From assembly GCF_003001935.1 (NCBI RefSeq), contig NZ_PVNG01000023.1, forward strand, positions 167,743-231,742: 64,000 bases of DNA, read 5' to 3'. Below, piece after piece: positions 35,711 to 44,734 of this stretch; position 1 is the stretch's first letter, and each line of letters opens with the position of its first letter. Below the pieces are notes generated by a model. That model was not told where the DNA came from. It saw only the letters and a list, made by a program, of their open reading frames with translations, and ran no database searches. This DNA is from Nonomuraea fuscirosea. GTDB taxonomy: Bacteria; Actinomycetota; Actinomycetes; Streptosporangiales; Streptosporangiaceae. The position numbers and the translations under genes were made by a program.

Positions 35711-37096
35711 GTGAGACTACGGTCTCTGTTCACCGGCGTCGTTACGCTGTCCGTGACATCAGCCGTGCTCTGGACCGCTCCGGCCCTGCAGGCCGACTCC
35801 GCCGACACCGGCGACCCGATCATCAGCCCGGCGCTCGTGTCGGAGATCCAGAAGAAGAGCAAGGTCCGCTCCATCATCCAGCTCAAACCAGGTCAGAGCG
35901 TGCAGGCCGTGGCCAGCGACCTGGAGATGGCCTCCGACGGCGGCCGGGTGCTGGAGGCGGCGCAGTCGCCGCACTTCTTCGTGGCCGAGGTGGACGGCAG
36001 GACGCTGGACAAGCTGAAGAAGGACAACCGTGTCCAGGCCGTCTACAAGGACGAGCTGAGCGCGCCCAACCTCGACGTCAGCACCACCGTGATCCGCTCC
36101 GACCGGGCCAACCAGGCCGGCTGGAACGGCACCGGCACCACGGTCGCCGTGCTCGACACCGGGATCGACCGGGATCACCCGTTCTTCGCCGGCCGGATCG
36201 CGGACGAGGCCTGCTTCTCCTCCTCCGACGCGAGCGACGGGACCGTCTCGCTCTGCCCGAACAACCAGCCCAGCCAGACCGGGCCGGGCGCGGCCGACGT
36301 CGAGACGCCGCAGTGCACCGTGGACGGCGCCAACGTCTGCTCGCACGGTACGCACGTCGCGGGCATCGCGGCCGGCAAGATGACCACGGGAGCGCCGGCC
36401 AACGGCGTCGCCCCCGAGGCCCGCCTGCTGCCCGTCCAGGTCTTCAGCCGCGTGGACGACCCGCTGACCTGCGGCGTCGGCCCCACCCCGTGCTTCCTCA
36501 GCTACACCTCGGACCAGAAGCTGGCGCTCGAATACGTGGCCAGGGTGGCGCGGACGTACAACGTCGCGGCGGTGAACATGAGCCTCGGGGGCGGGCGGGC
36601 GTACTCGGAGGCGTGCGACGCCGACCCGAGCGCGGGGGCGGTCAAGCCGGAGTTCGACGCGCTGGTGGCCCTGGGCGTGGCCCCGGTGGTGGCGGCGGGC
36701 AACAGCGGCTGGGAGAACGGCGTCTCCGCGCCCGCCTGCGTCTCCACCGCGATCACGGTCGGCGCCACGGACGACTCCGACGCGCTCGCCTCGTTCACCA
36801 ACCGGGGGCCGCTGCTCGACCTGTTCGCCCCCGGCGTGGCCATCCGCTCCTCGGTGCCGGACGACGCCTACGGTGACAAGAACGGCACCTCGATGGCCGC
36901 GCCGCACGTGGCGGGGGCGTTCGCGCTGATGCGGCAGGCGTTCCCGAACAACACGGTCGAGCAGAGCCTGCAGCGGCTGCGCGACACCGGCGCGCAGATC
37001 CGGTTCGACGCCTCGGGGACCCAGGTGACCACGGCGCGCATCGACATGGAGCGGGCCACCGCCGGCGCGACCCCCGCCACCGACCCGCGGGCCTGA
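35711..37096 (+). CDS. Secreted subtilase (S8 peptidase), second of three tandem paralogs
   Basis: 461 aa from a GTG preceded by GGGAGGA. Signal peptide (LFTGVVTLSVTSAVLWTAPAL), I9-like prodomain (KVRSIIQLKPGQSVQAVA), then the catalytic domain with Asp in AVLDTGIDRDHP, His in CSHGTHVAGIAAG, oxyanion Asn in VVAAGNSGWENG and Ser in GTSMAAPHVAG. It ends soon after the catalytic domain, so it lacks the basic tail of its upstream paralog. The shared Cys-containing segments (ACFSSSDASDG, then CPNNQ) mark all three as recent duplicates. Exported; substrate unknown. Confidence 0.93.
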   Translation: MRLRSLFTGVVTLSVTSAVLWTAPALQADSADTGDPIISPALVSEIQKKSKVRSIIQLKPGQSVQAVASDLEMASDGGRVLEAAQSPHFFVAEVDGRTLDKLKKDNRVQAVYKDELSAPNLDVSTTVIRSDRANQAGWNGTGTTVAVLDTGIDRDHPFFAGRIADEACFSSSDASDGTVSLCPNNQPSQTGPGAADVETPQCTVDGANVCSHGTHVAGIAAGKMTTGAPANGVAPEARLLPVQVFSRVDDPLTCGVGPTPCFLSYTSDQKLALEYVARVARTYNVAAVNMSLGGGRAYSEACDADPSAGAVKPEFDALVALGVAPVVAAGNSGWENGVSAPACVSTAITVGATDDSDALASFTNRGPLLDLFAPGVAIRSSVPDDAYGDKNGTSMAAPHVAGAFALMRQAFPNNTVEQSLQRLRDTGAQIRFDASGTQVTTARIDMERATAGATPATDPRA

Positions 37097-37112
37097 TCAC
37101 GCGCCTTCATGG

Positions 37113-37141
37113 GGCCGGACGGGGGCGACCGTCCGGCCTTT
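37113..37141 (+). terminator. Intrinsic-type terminator after the second subtilase
   Basis: GGCCGGACGG (37113-37122) and CCGTCCGGCC (37129-37138) form a perfect 10-bp stem with a 6-nt loop followed by TTT, 17 bp after the stop codon. Confidence 0.85.
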
Positions 37142-37231
37142 CGTGCGAAACCTCACCTTTCCCTCTGACCCCACGAGTCGAATTACTACACTTCTCTGGA
37201 CAACACCCCCCGAACCCCTCCGGAGGAACGG

Positions 37232-38587
37232 TTGAGACTCTCGTCTCTGCTGGCCGGCGCCGTCGCGCTGGCCGCCACCTCGGCGACGCTCATCGCGACG
37301 CCCGCCCTGGCCGACCCCGAGTCCAAGATCGACCCCGCGATCACCGCGAGCGGCGAGCACCGCGCCATCGTGCACGTGAACCGGGCCGCCCAGGTGCAGG
37401 CGGTGCAGTCCAGTGCCGAGGCGGTCAAGCGGGACAGGAAGAACGTGGAGGCCCAGCCCCCCTCCGAGATCGCGGCCAAGCTCGACTTCTTCGTCTACCG
37501 CGGCACCCGCGCCGAGCTGGAGCAGATCGCCGGGCAGTCGGACGTCGTCTCGATCCGCAAGGACAAGCTCAACGAGCCCACGCTGGTGCAGAGCATTCCG
37601 CTGATCGGCGCGGACCGGGCGCAGCGCTCCGGCTTCACCGGCAAGGGCACCGCCGTGGCCGTCCTGGACTCCGGCATCGACAACGACCACCCCGCCTTCG
37701 GCGACCGCATCGTGGCCCAGGCGTGCTTCTCGGCCGCCGACCCCGTCGACGGCTCCACCCCGCTGTGCCCGAACGGCAGCCAGTTCCAGATCGGCGCCGG
37801 CGCGGCCGACGCGGAGAGCGCCGCGTGCATGACGGGCGCCCCGCAGCCGCAGTACGGCCTGTGCTACCACGGCACCCACGTGGCCGGCATCGCGGCCGGT
37901 CAGCGGACGGCCGAGTTCGCTGCCAACGGCGTCGCCCCGAAGGCCGAGATCGTGCCGGTCCAGGTGTTCAGCCGCTTCGACGACTCGCCGTACTGCGCGG
38001 GCCGTCCCGTCTGCATCCTGGCCTACGACTCCTCGATCCTGACCGGCATGGCCTACGCCGAACTGCTGGCCGACCAGTACCGCATCGCCGCGGTCAACCT
38101 GAGCCTGGGCGGCGGCGAGTACGACGTGGCCTGCGACGAGGGCGACGGGGCCGACTTCAAGGCCGAGGTGGACAAGCTCATGGCCAAGGGCGTCGCGACG
38201 GTCGTGGCCTCGGGCAACGACGGCTTCGACGACTCGGTGTCGTGGCCCGCGTGCGTCTCGAACACGGTCGCGGTGGGCGCCACGGACAAGCAGGACGCGG
38301 TGGCGTCCTTCTCCAACAGGGGCGCGCTCCTGGACGTGTTCGCTCCGGGCGTCGCGATCACCGCGGCCATCGCCGGGAACACGTACGCGTCACTGAACGG
38401 CACCTCGATGGCCACCCCGCACGTCACGGGCGCGCTGGCGGTGCTGCGCCAGAAGCGTTCGCACGCCTCGGTGGACCAGCTCGTGTCCGCGCTGCGGCGC
38501 ACGGGCGAGCCGATCGCCTACACGAGCGCCGGCACGGAGGTCACCACGCCGCGGATCGACGTCTGGGCGGCCCTGCGCGGCAGGTAG
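37232..38587 (+). CDS. Secreted subtilase (S8 peptidase), third of three tandem paralogs
   Basis: 451 aa starting at a rare TTG (37232), supported by CGGAGGA 7 nt upstream and by the aligned MRLSSLLAGAVALAATSAT signal peptide of its neighbours. Triad: Asp in AVLDSGIDNDHP, His in CYHGTHVAGIAAG, Ser in GTSMATPHVTG. The prodomain contains RAIVHVNRAAQVQAV. The cleavage site is likely after PALA. Three consecutive copies, each with its own terminator-like hairpin, suggest separately expressed proteases with different specificities. Confidence 0.92.
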   Translation: MRLSSLLAGAVALAATSATLIATPALADPESKIDPAITASGEHRAIVHVNRAAQVQAVQSSAEAVKRDRKNVEAQPPSEIAAKLDFFVYRGTRAELEQIAGQSDVVSIRKDKLNEPTLVQSIPLIGADRAQRSGFTGKGTAVAVLDSGIDNDHPAFGDRIVAQACFSAADPVDGSTPLCPNGSQFQIGAGAADAESAACMTGAPQPQYGLCYHGTHVAGIAAGQRTAEFAANGVAPKAEIVPVQVFSRFDDSPYCAGRPVCILAYDSSILTGMAYAELLADQYRIAAVNLSLGGGEYDVACDEGDGADFKAEVDKLMAKGVATVVASGNDGFDDSVSWPACVSNTVAVGATDKQDAVASFSNRGALLDVFAPGVAITAAIAGNTYASLNGTSMATPHVTGALAVLRQKRSHASVDQLVSALRRTGEPIAYTSAGTEVTTPRIDVWAALRGR

Positions 38588-38595
38588 CCGTCACC

Positions 38596-38628
38596 GGCCC
38601 GGCGCGGGCGCTCCTCCCGCGCCGGGCC
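38596..38628 (+). terminator. GC-rich terminator-like hairpin after the third subtilase
   Basis: GGCCCGGCGCGGG (38596-38608) and CCCGCGCCGGGCC (38616-38628) are perfect 13-bp arms with a 7-nt loop, 9 bp after the stop. There is no U-tract, as is common for actinobacterial terminators. Confidence 0.8.
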
Positions 38629-38711
38629 CTCAAGTACGCGAGCTCTCCTCTTACGCCAGCCGGACGCTGAGCGGCCGATCATTTCGGCGTCCGCTCTCGT
38701 ACGATGAGGGC

Positions 38712-39908
38712 GTGCACGGCCTCCTCCGCTCCGTGTGGGACGAGCCCCGTCCGCCCGGCGCCCCGCGCAGGGTGTGGCGCGACTGGGCGCTCGTCGGGCT
38801 GCTCACGCTGGCCATCGTGCTCGAAGGCATCCTGCGCACCGACCTGCTGTGGCGGCCGCTCTCGATCGTCTATCCGCTGGTCATGCTGCCCACCCTGTTA
38901 TGGCGGCGCACCAGCCCGCTGGCCTGCTTCGCGGTCCCCGTCGTCACCACGGGCCTGATCCAGCACCTCACCGGCGCCGACCCGGCCGAGATGCACTCGA
39001 TGGCGTACATGGTGATCATGCTCTACGCGCTGTCCCGATGGGGGTCCGGCCGGGAGATGGCGCTCGGGCTCGGGCTGATCACCGCCGCGGTGACCACGTC
39101 CACGCTCACCGGGCAGATCGCCACGATCCCGGGGCAACTGGCCGCCTCCGACGTCATCGGCGCGTTCACCGTCGTGTTCGCCGCTTTCGCCCTGGGCGGC
39201 GTCTTCCGCTACCGGGCCAGAGCGAGGGCGCGCGAGCTCGACCAGGTCAAACTGCTCGAACGCGAGCAGCTGGCCCGCGACCTGCACGACACCGTCGCCC
39301 ACCACGTCTCGGCGATGGCGATCCGCGCCCAGGCCGGCATCGCGACCGCCGCCACCCACCCCGACGCCGCCGTCGACGCGCTGCGCGTGATCGAGGCCGA
39401 GGCGTCGCGCACGCTCGCCGAGATGCGGGCCATGGTGCGCGTCCTGCGCCGCGACCGGGCCCCGGGCGGCGGGGAGATGCCCGAGCTGGCCCCCAACCCG
39501 CACATCGCCGATCTCGAACAGCTGGCCGGGCGGCCCAAGGTCGGCCCCGCCGTGGAGGTGCTGATCGACGGCGACCTCGACGGCGTGCCCCCGTCGGTCG
39601 GCGCCGCCGTCTACCGCATCGCCCAGGAGTCGGTCACCAACGCCCGCAGGCACGCCCGGCACGCCACCAGGGTCGAGGTCCGGGTGAGCGCCGACGACGC
39701 CTCCGTACGGCTGCGGGTGAGCGACGACGGCGACAGCACCGCCACCAGACCCGCTCCCGCGCACGGGTACGGGCTGCTCGGCATGATCGAACGCGCCGAC
39801 CTGCTCGGCGGCACGTGCGAGGCCGGCCCGAACCCTGGGCGCGGGTGGACCGTGACCGCCGTCCTGCCCAGGACCCCCAAGCACGACGTCTCCCCGAGGA
39901 CCGCATGA
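38712..39908 (+). CDS. NarL/DesK-type sensor histidine kinase
   Basis: 398 aa. The start is the GTG at 38712, 7 nt after a TACGAT box, suggesting a leaderless mRNA. The N-terminal ~165 residues carry about five membrane helices and little outside the membrane, as in intramembrane-sensing kinases. The HisKA_3 dimerisation helix holds the phospho-acceptor in ARDLHDTVAHHVSAM. The ATPase domain has VYRIAQESVTNARRHA (N-box) and RVSDDGDS, HGYGLLGMIERADLLGG (G-boxes). Its stop overlaps the response-regulator start (ATGA), so the two form a two-component pair. The signal is unknown. Confidence 0.93.
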   Translation: MHGLLRSVWDEPRPPGAPRRVWRDWALVGLLTLAIVLEGILRTDLLWRPLSIVYPLVMLPTLLWRRTSPLACFAVPVVTTGLIQHLTGADPAEMHSMAYMVIMLYALSRWGSGREMALGLGLITAAVTTSTLTGQIATIPGQLAASDVIGAFTVVFAAFALGGVFRYRARARARELDQVKLLEREQLARDLHDTVAHHVSAMAIRAQAGIATAATHPDAAVDALRVIEAEASRTLAEMRAMVRVLRRDRAPGGGEMPELAPNPHIADLEQLAGRPKVGPAVEVLIDGDLDGVPPSVGAAVYRIAQESVTNARRHARHATRVEVRVSADDASVRLRVSDDGDSTATRPAPAHGYGLLGMIERADLLGGTCEAGPNPGRGWTVTAVLPRTPKHDVSPRTA

Positions 39909-40594
39909 GCATGAGCGCGACCGGCGACCCCGCGGACGCCCCCATCCGGGTGATCGTCGCCGACGACCAGGAGATCGCCCGCACCGGGCTGAGGATGATC
40001 CTGGACGCCCAGCCGGACATCGAGGTGGTCGCCGAGGCGGGTGACGGCCGCCGGGCCATCGAGCTGGCCAGGCGGTTACGGCCGGACGTGTGCCTGTTCG
40101 ACATCCGCATGCCCCGCTGCGACGGCATCGAGGCCACCCGCACCCTGGCCGGGCCCGACGTGGCCGACCCCATGGCCGTCGTCGTCATCACCACGTTCGA
40201 CCTGGACGAGTACGTCTACGCGGCGCTCAAGGCGGGCGCCCGCGGGTTCCTGCTCAAGGACGCGGGCCCCGATCTGCTCGGCCAGGCGATCCGCGCCGCC
40301 GCCAGGGGTGACGCGCTGATCGCCCCGAGCATCACCGCCCGGCTGCTGTCGGCCTTCGCCGGTTCCGCTCCCTCAGGGCGGCGGGTGCAGCCGATCGAGC
40401 CGCTCACCGACCGGGAGGAGCAGATCCTGGTGACCGTGGCGCGCGGGCGGACCAACAGCGAGATCGCCGACGAGCTGCACATCTCGCTGAGCACGGTCAA
40501 GAGCCACGTCGCGAGCCTGATGACCAAGCTGGGAGTGCGCAACCGGGTCGAGATCGCCATGTGGGCGTACGAGACCGACCGCGTCAAGGGCTGA
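39905..40594 (+). CDS. NarL/LuxR-type response regulator
   Basis: 229 aa from the ATG at 39905. Receiver domain: acidic pair in VIVADDQE, phospho-acceptor Asp in CLFDIRMPRCDG, switch Thr in VITTFD, Lys in LLKDAG. The C-terminal LuxR helix-turn-helix reads LTDREEQILVTVARGRTNSEIADELHISLSTVKSHVASL. It is phosphorylated by the coupled kinase and binds DNA as a dimer. Its last 11 bases overlap the convergent DUF2306 gene, which may or may not be a target. Confidence 0.94.
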   Translation: MSMSATGDPADAPIRVIVADDQEIARTGLRMILDAQPDIEVVAEAGDGRRAIELARRLRPDVCLFDIRMPRCDGIEATRTLAGPDVADPMAVVVITTFDLDEYVYAALKAGARGFLLKDAGPDLLGQAIRAAARGDALIAPSITARLLSAFAGSAPSGRRVQPIEPLTDREEQILVTVARGRTNSEIADELHISLSTVKSHVASLMTKLGVRNRVEIAMWAYETDRVKG

Positions 40595-41282
40595 CCCGAG
40601 CCCGCCTGGACCCGGTCCGGCGGCGGATGATCCACTCGGCCACCGCCAGGTTGAGCACCCAGCTCCCCCCGAGGAGCAGCGCCCTGGTGACCTCGCCGGG
40701 CGGGCCGGCGAAGGCCAGCCACAGGCCCTGGGTCAGCGCCTGCGTGCCGGCGCCGAGGCCGATCGCGTACGCGCGGGCCATCCAGGCGCGGTGACGGCGC
40801 ACGTCCCGCCGGCGGACGGCACGAAGGCCGAGCACGAGAGCGGCCGCCATGGCCGAGCCGAACACCAGCCGGAACCCGGCGAGCAGCCCTTCGTCCTCCG
40901 GCGGCACCTCGGAGAACAGCGTCATCCACAACCCCGACAGCGCCGCCGCCAGCCCGGCCACCACCAGCAGCCGTCCCGCCGCGCGGTGCCAGCCGGGCCT
41001 GCGCGCCCTGAACCGGGGGGCGAACTGGAAGGCGCCGAGCACGGTGTAGAGGGTGACGGCCACGATGTGCACGGTCACGGGGGCGGGAAAGGTGAGGAAG
41101 CGGGCGTTGGCCGGGGTGATCGCGGCGCCGCTCACGATCTCGTTCATGCGGACGGCGCCGGCCAGCACGGGGACGACGCTGAGCGTGATCAGCCCCGTGG
41201 GGACGAGCCATCCGGCTCTCCGGCGCCTGCCGTCGAGGTTCAGCATGCCTCGATGGTGACCGCCGGACCCACCCCGTCTCAT
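40584..41282 (-). CDS. DUF2306-family membrane protein
   Basis: 232 aa from the ATG at 41282; an in-frame ATG at 41246 would remove 12 residues and neither start has an ideal ribosome-binding site. Six to seven hydrophobic segments (LVPTGLITLSVVPVLAGAV first). Conserved His residues in VTVHIVAVTLYTVLGAFQF, PGWHRAAGRLL and RRHRAWMARAYA are typical of DUF2306. No biochemical role is established for the family. The His pattern could bind haem or metal, but that is speculation. Confidence 0.8.
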   Translation of the reverse strand: MRRGGSGGHHRGMLNLDGRRRRAGWLVPTGLITLSVVPVLAGAVRMNEIVSGAAITPANARFLTFPAPVTVHIVAVTLYTVLGAFQFAPRFRARRPGWHRAAGRLLVVAGLAAALSGLWMTLFSEVPPEDEGLLAGFRLVFGSAMAAALVLGLRAVRRRDVRRHRAWMARAYAIGLGAGTQALTQGLWLAFAGPPGEVTRALLLGGSWVLNLAVAEWIIRRRTGSRRARVSP

Positions 41283-41398
41283 CGGCCCCGAGACCCCTTC
41301 CGCATGGGCCGATCAGCCGGTCGGGAGCTCGTACTTTCGGCTGTTCCGCCCGCCCGAGCCCGGCGCACACACTGAGGGCCCCGACGGAAGGAAACATC

Positions 41399-42382
41399 AT
41401 GAAAGCGTTCGTTCTCCGCTCGTACGGCTCCCCCGACGTCCTCCGGCTCACCGACGTCGACACCCCCGTCCCCGGCCCGAGCGAGGTGCTGATCCGGATC
41501 CGCGCCACCTCGGTGCAGCCCTGGGACTGGCACGGTATGCGCGGCGAGCCGTATGTCGCCCGCGTCATGCCCGGCGGCCTCGGGCTGCGGCCGAAGCTGA
41601 GCATTCTGGGCGCGGACGTGGCCGGGGTGGTGGAGGCGGTCGGCGCGCAGGTCACCGAGTACGTTCCCGGCGACGAGGTCTTCGCCATGCCCGAGGGCGG
41701 CGGGTTCGCCGAGTACGTCAGCATCCCCGAGCACCAGGTGGCCCCCAAGCCGCGGAACCTGTCGTTCGAGCAGGCGGCGGCGGTGCCGCTGGCCGCCTGC
41801 ACGGCCCTGCTCGCCGTCCGCGACGACGCCAAGGTCGAGCCGGGCCACCGGGTCCTGGTCAACGGGGCCTCCGGTGGCGTGGGGACGTTCGCGGTGCAGC
41901 TGGCCAAGGCGTACGGCGCGCACGTCACCGGCGTGTGCAGCACCCGCCACGTGGACCTGGTCCGGTCGATCGGCGCGGACGAGGTGATCGACTACACCAA
42001 GGAGGACTTCACCCGGATGGGGCCGCCGTACGACGCGATCCTCTACGTGGCGGGCAACCGGTCGTTCGCGGAGTGCCGGCGGGTGCTCAGGCGCAAGGGC
42101 GTGTGCGTCATGCTCGGCGCGGCGGCGGGCCGGTGGGTGCAGCCGGCCGGGCGCATGTTCACGATGGTCGCCGCGTCGATGTTCGCCTCCCAGAAGGCGG
42201 TGGTGACCCAGGTGGTCGGCAGCGCCGAGAACCGGCGCAACCTGCGCGAGCTGACCGAGCTGATCGAGAGCGGGCAGGTCACGCCGGTCATCGATCGTGC
42301 CTACGCGTTCGCGGACACCGTGGCGGCGCTCAGGTACCAGGAGGAGGGGCATGCCTCGGGCAAGGTCGTCATCACGATGTGA
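41399..42382 (+). CDS. MDR-family NAD(P)-dependent oxidoreductase
   Basis: 327 aa, with AAGGA before the ATG. The GroES-like half (PGPSEVLIRIRATSVQPWDWHGMRGE) and Rossmann half (VLVNGASGGVGTFAVQLAKAYGAHVTGV) identify a zinc-independent quinone reductase-type MDR enzyme. It continues with SIGADEVIDYTKEDF, typical of this branch. It is divergent from the DUF2306 gene across 116 bp and only distantly related to the MDR protein at 10912. Substrate unknown. Confidence 0.88.
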   Translation: MKAFVLRSYGSPDVLRLTDVDTPVPGPSEVLIRIRATSVQPWDWHGMRGEPYVARVMPGGLGLRPKLSILGADVAGVVEAVGAQVTEYVPGDEVFAMPEGGGFAEYVSIPEHQVAPKPRNLSFEQAAAVPLAACTALLAVRDDAKVEPGHRVLVNGASGGVGTFAVQLAKAYGAHVTGVCSTRHVDLVRSIGADEVIDYTKEDFTRMGPPYDAILYVAGNRSFAECRRVLRRKGVCVMLGAAAGRWVQPAGRMFTMVAASMFASQKAVVTQVVGSAENRRNLRELTELIESGQVTPVIDRAYAFADTVAALRYQEEGHASGKVVITM

Positions 42383-42473
42383 CGAGGGGCGGGCGGGGGA
42401 CCTCCCGCCCGCCGATCGACCTCGGTCCGGCGGGCTGAGCCCATTTCGAATCGCGTCGCTTAGGGTGGCTCCT

Positions 42474-44174
42474 ATGGACGCAGGCAAGGCGATCTTCGAA
42501 ACCGTCGACAAGCTTCGCCAGCGGCGCACGGCCCCGCTGGTGCTGGAGCTCGACCTCACAGAGGGCCTCACGGAAGGCCCGCCGGCGGATCCGCTCGCCG
42601 CGCTGCTGTCCATGCGCAAGCCCCGGCTGGCCGACGTCCTGTCGGGCCTGCGCCGGGCCAGGCAGGACCCGCGCGTCAAGGCGCTCGTCGTCAAGATCGG
42701 CGGCAACCCGATGGGGCTGGCCATGGTGCAGGAGCTGCGCCAGGCCGTGATCCACTTCCGCGCCTCCGGCAAGCTGACCGTCGCCTTCGGCGAGACGTTC
42801 GGCGAGTTCGGCGGCGGCACCGTCCCCTACTACCTGGCCAGCGCCTTCGAGCGCCTCTACCTGCAGCCCAGCGGCGACGTCGGGCTGACCGGGGTGGCCG
42901 TGGAGCAGCGCTTCGTCAAGGGGGCACTGGGCAAGCTGGGCATCGGCTACGAGGTCGGCCAGCGGCACGAGTACAAGACCGCCGCCAACACCTTCACCCA
43001 GGACCGCATGACCGAGCCGCACCGCGAGTCCATGGGCCGCATCGTGGAGTCGATCACCGAGAGCCTCGTCGCGGGCATCGCCGACAGCCGCCGGCTCGAC
43101 CCGGGCAAGGTGCGCGAGCTGATCGACCGCGGCCCGTTCACGGCCACCGAGGCGCACGAGGCCGGGCTGGTCGACGGGCTGGCCTACCGGGACGAGGTCT
43201 ACGACGAGGTCAAGCGGGCCGCGGGCGAGGAGGCGCACCTGCTCTACGTCTCCCGCTACGCCCGTGGCGCGGCCGTGCGCAAGCTGCCCAACCCGACGGC
43301 CGACGGGGTCGCGCTCGTGCACGCCACCGGCATGATCAGGACCGGCCGCAGCGGGCGCAGCCCGCTCGGCGGGGGCGGGGCGATGGGCTCCGACACGATC
43401 AGCGCCGCGCTGCGCGCCGCCAGGCGCGACGAGCACGTCAAGGCCGTGGTGTTCCGGGTCGACAGCCCCGGCGGCTCCTACGTGGCCAGCGACACGGTCT
43501 GGCGCGAGGTCACGCTGCTGCGCGAGGTCAAGCCGGTCATCGTGTCGATGGGCGACCTGGCGGCATCCGGCGGCTACTTCATCTCGATGGCCGCCGACGT
43601 GATCATCGCCCAGCCGGGCACGCTGACCGGCTCGATCGGCGTGTACGGCGGCAAGCCCGTCCTGTCGGAGCTGCTGGAGAAGCTGGGCGTCACCTCGGAG
43701 CTGGTGGCGGAGGGCGCCAACGCCGGCATGTTCTCCACCACGCGCGGCTTCTCCACCGAGCAGTGGGAGCGGATCAACGCCTGGCTCGACCGCATCTACG
43801 ACGACTTCACCGGCAAGGTGGCCACCAGCCGCAACCTGAGCCGCGAGCGCACCCACGAGCTGGCCAGGGGCCGGGTGTGGACCGGCGCCGACGCGCGGGC
43901 CAACGGCCTGGTCGACGAGCTGGGCGGGCTGGAGGACGCGCTGGTCCTGGCGCGCAAGCGGGCCGGGCTGGCCGACGACGCCCCGGTGCGCTCCTACCCC
44001 AGGCTCAACGTGGTCGAGCGGCTGCGCGGGCCCGAGTCCAGCGAGGACAAGTCGGCCGCACTGGCGCGGATCCGGCTGGACGCCTGGGGGCCGCTGGCCC
44101 GGCTCTCGGCCGAGCTGGGCCTGCCCGCCGCGGGTGGACCGCTGCTGCTGCCGTCCTGGTACGTCATCCGCTGA
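42474..44174 (+). CDS. sppA: Signal peptide peptidase SppA, long form
   Basis: 566 aa from the ATG at 42474, eight bases after a TAGGGT box, consistent with a leaderless mRNA; the frame is open further upstream but overlaps other features. Two tandem crotonase-like S49 halves. The catalytic Ser is in GDLAASGGYFISMAADV (second half, ~365) and the general-base Lys in GQRHEYKTAANTF (first half, ~165), so the dyad spans the repeats as in the E. coli enzyme. It degrades leftover signal peptides. No N-terminal membrane anchor is visible, unlike E. coli SppA, so membrane association must be peripheral. Confidence 0.92.
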   Translation: MDAGKAIFETVDKLRQRRTAPLVLELDLTEGLTEGPPADPLAALLSMRKPRLADVLSGLRRARQDPRVKALVVKIGGNPMGLAMVQELRQAVIHFRASGKLTVAFGETFGEFGGGTVPYYLASAFERLYLQPSGDVGLTGVAVEQRFVKGALGKLGIGYEVGQRHEYKTAANTFTQDRMTEPHRESMGRIVESITESLVAGIADSRRLDPGKVRELIDRGPFTATEAHEAGLVDGLAYRDEVYDEVKRAAGEEAHLLYVSRYARGAAVRKLPNPTADGVALVHATGMIRTGRSGRSPLGGGGAMGSDTISAALRAARRDEHVKAVVFRVDSPGGSYVASDTVWREVTLLREVKPVIVSMGDLAASGGYFISMAADVIIAQPGTLTGSIGVYGGKPVLSELLEKLGVTSELVAEGANAGMFSTTRGFSTEQWERINAWLDRIYDDFTGKVATSRNLSRERTHELARGRVWTGADARANGLVDELGGLEDALVLARKRAGLADDAPVRSYPRLNVVERLRGPESSEDKSAALARIRLDAWGPLARLSAELGLPAAGGPLLLPSWYVIR

Positions 44175-44196
44175 GCCCGCGCCAGACCCCGAGCGG

Positions 44197-44673
44197 TCAG
44201 GTGGTCGAGCGGTACCGCCCGCGTACGCGTACCAGCGGCTGCAGCGACGGATCGACGTAGGCGACGTCCAGGACCGCGGCGACGAAGAGCGTGTGATCGC
44301 CGGCCGGGACCACCCTGGTGGTCTCGGCCTCGATCGCGGCCACCCCGCCCTCGATCACCAGCGCCTCCGTGTGCTCCCCCCGATGATGCGGCGTGCCGGC
44401 CACGAGCAGGCGGGCGCTGGGGCGTCCGGCGGTCGCGAAGCGGCTGGCCACGGCCGCCTGCCCCGACGACAGCAGGGAGGCGGCCCAGCGGTCCTGCCGG
44501 AGCAGGACCTCGGTGAGGTAGCCGGCCGAGGCCAGGCTGACCAGCACCAGCGGCGGCTCCAGCGAGACCGACATCAGCGCCGTCACCGTGGTGCCGATGT
44601 CGTCGCGCCCGTCGCGCGCGGTCACGACCGCCACCCCGGCGGCGAGCTGCGCCATCGCCTCGGTGAAGGTCAT
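44197..44673 (-). CDS. Flavin reductase-like protein (FMN-binding split barrel)
   Basis: 158 aa. The N-terminal text FTEAMAQLAAGVAVVTARD followed by GTTVTALMSVSLEPPLVLVSL is the FMN-binding signature of the two-component monooxygenase reductases. The C-terminal GDHTLFVAAVLDV is also typical. It supplies reduced flavin from NAD(P)H. It lies 61 bp downstream of the osmoprotectant binding protein on the same strand, so it may share that transcript, though no functional link is evident. Confidence 0.88.
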   Translation of the reverse strand: MTFTEAMAQLAAGVAVVTARDGRDDIGTTVTALMSVSLEPPLVLVSLASAGYLTEVLLRQDRWAASLLSSGQAAVASRFATAGRPSARLLVAGTPHHRGEHTEALVIEGGVAAIEAETTRVVPAGDHTLFVAAVLDVAYVDPSLQPLVRVRGRYRSTT

Positions 44674-44734
44674 CGGATGGAGTCCCGCGCCGGGGCGTGG
44701 GAGCCCGTGCGGGCCCCCACGCGTGCGAGCGGAG

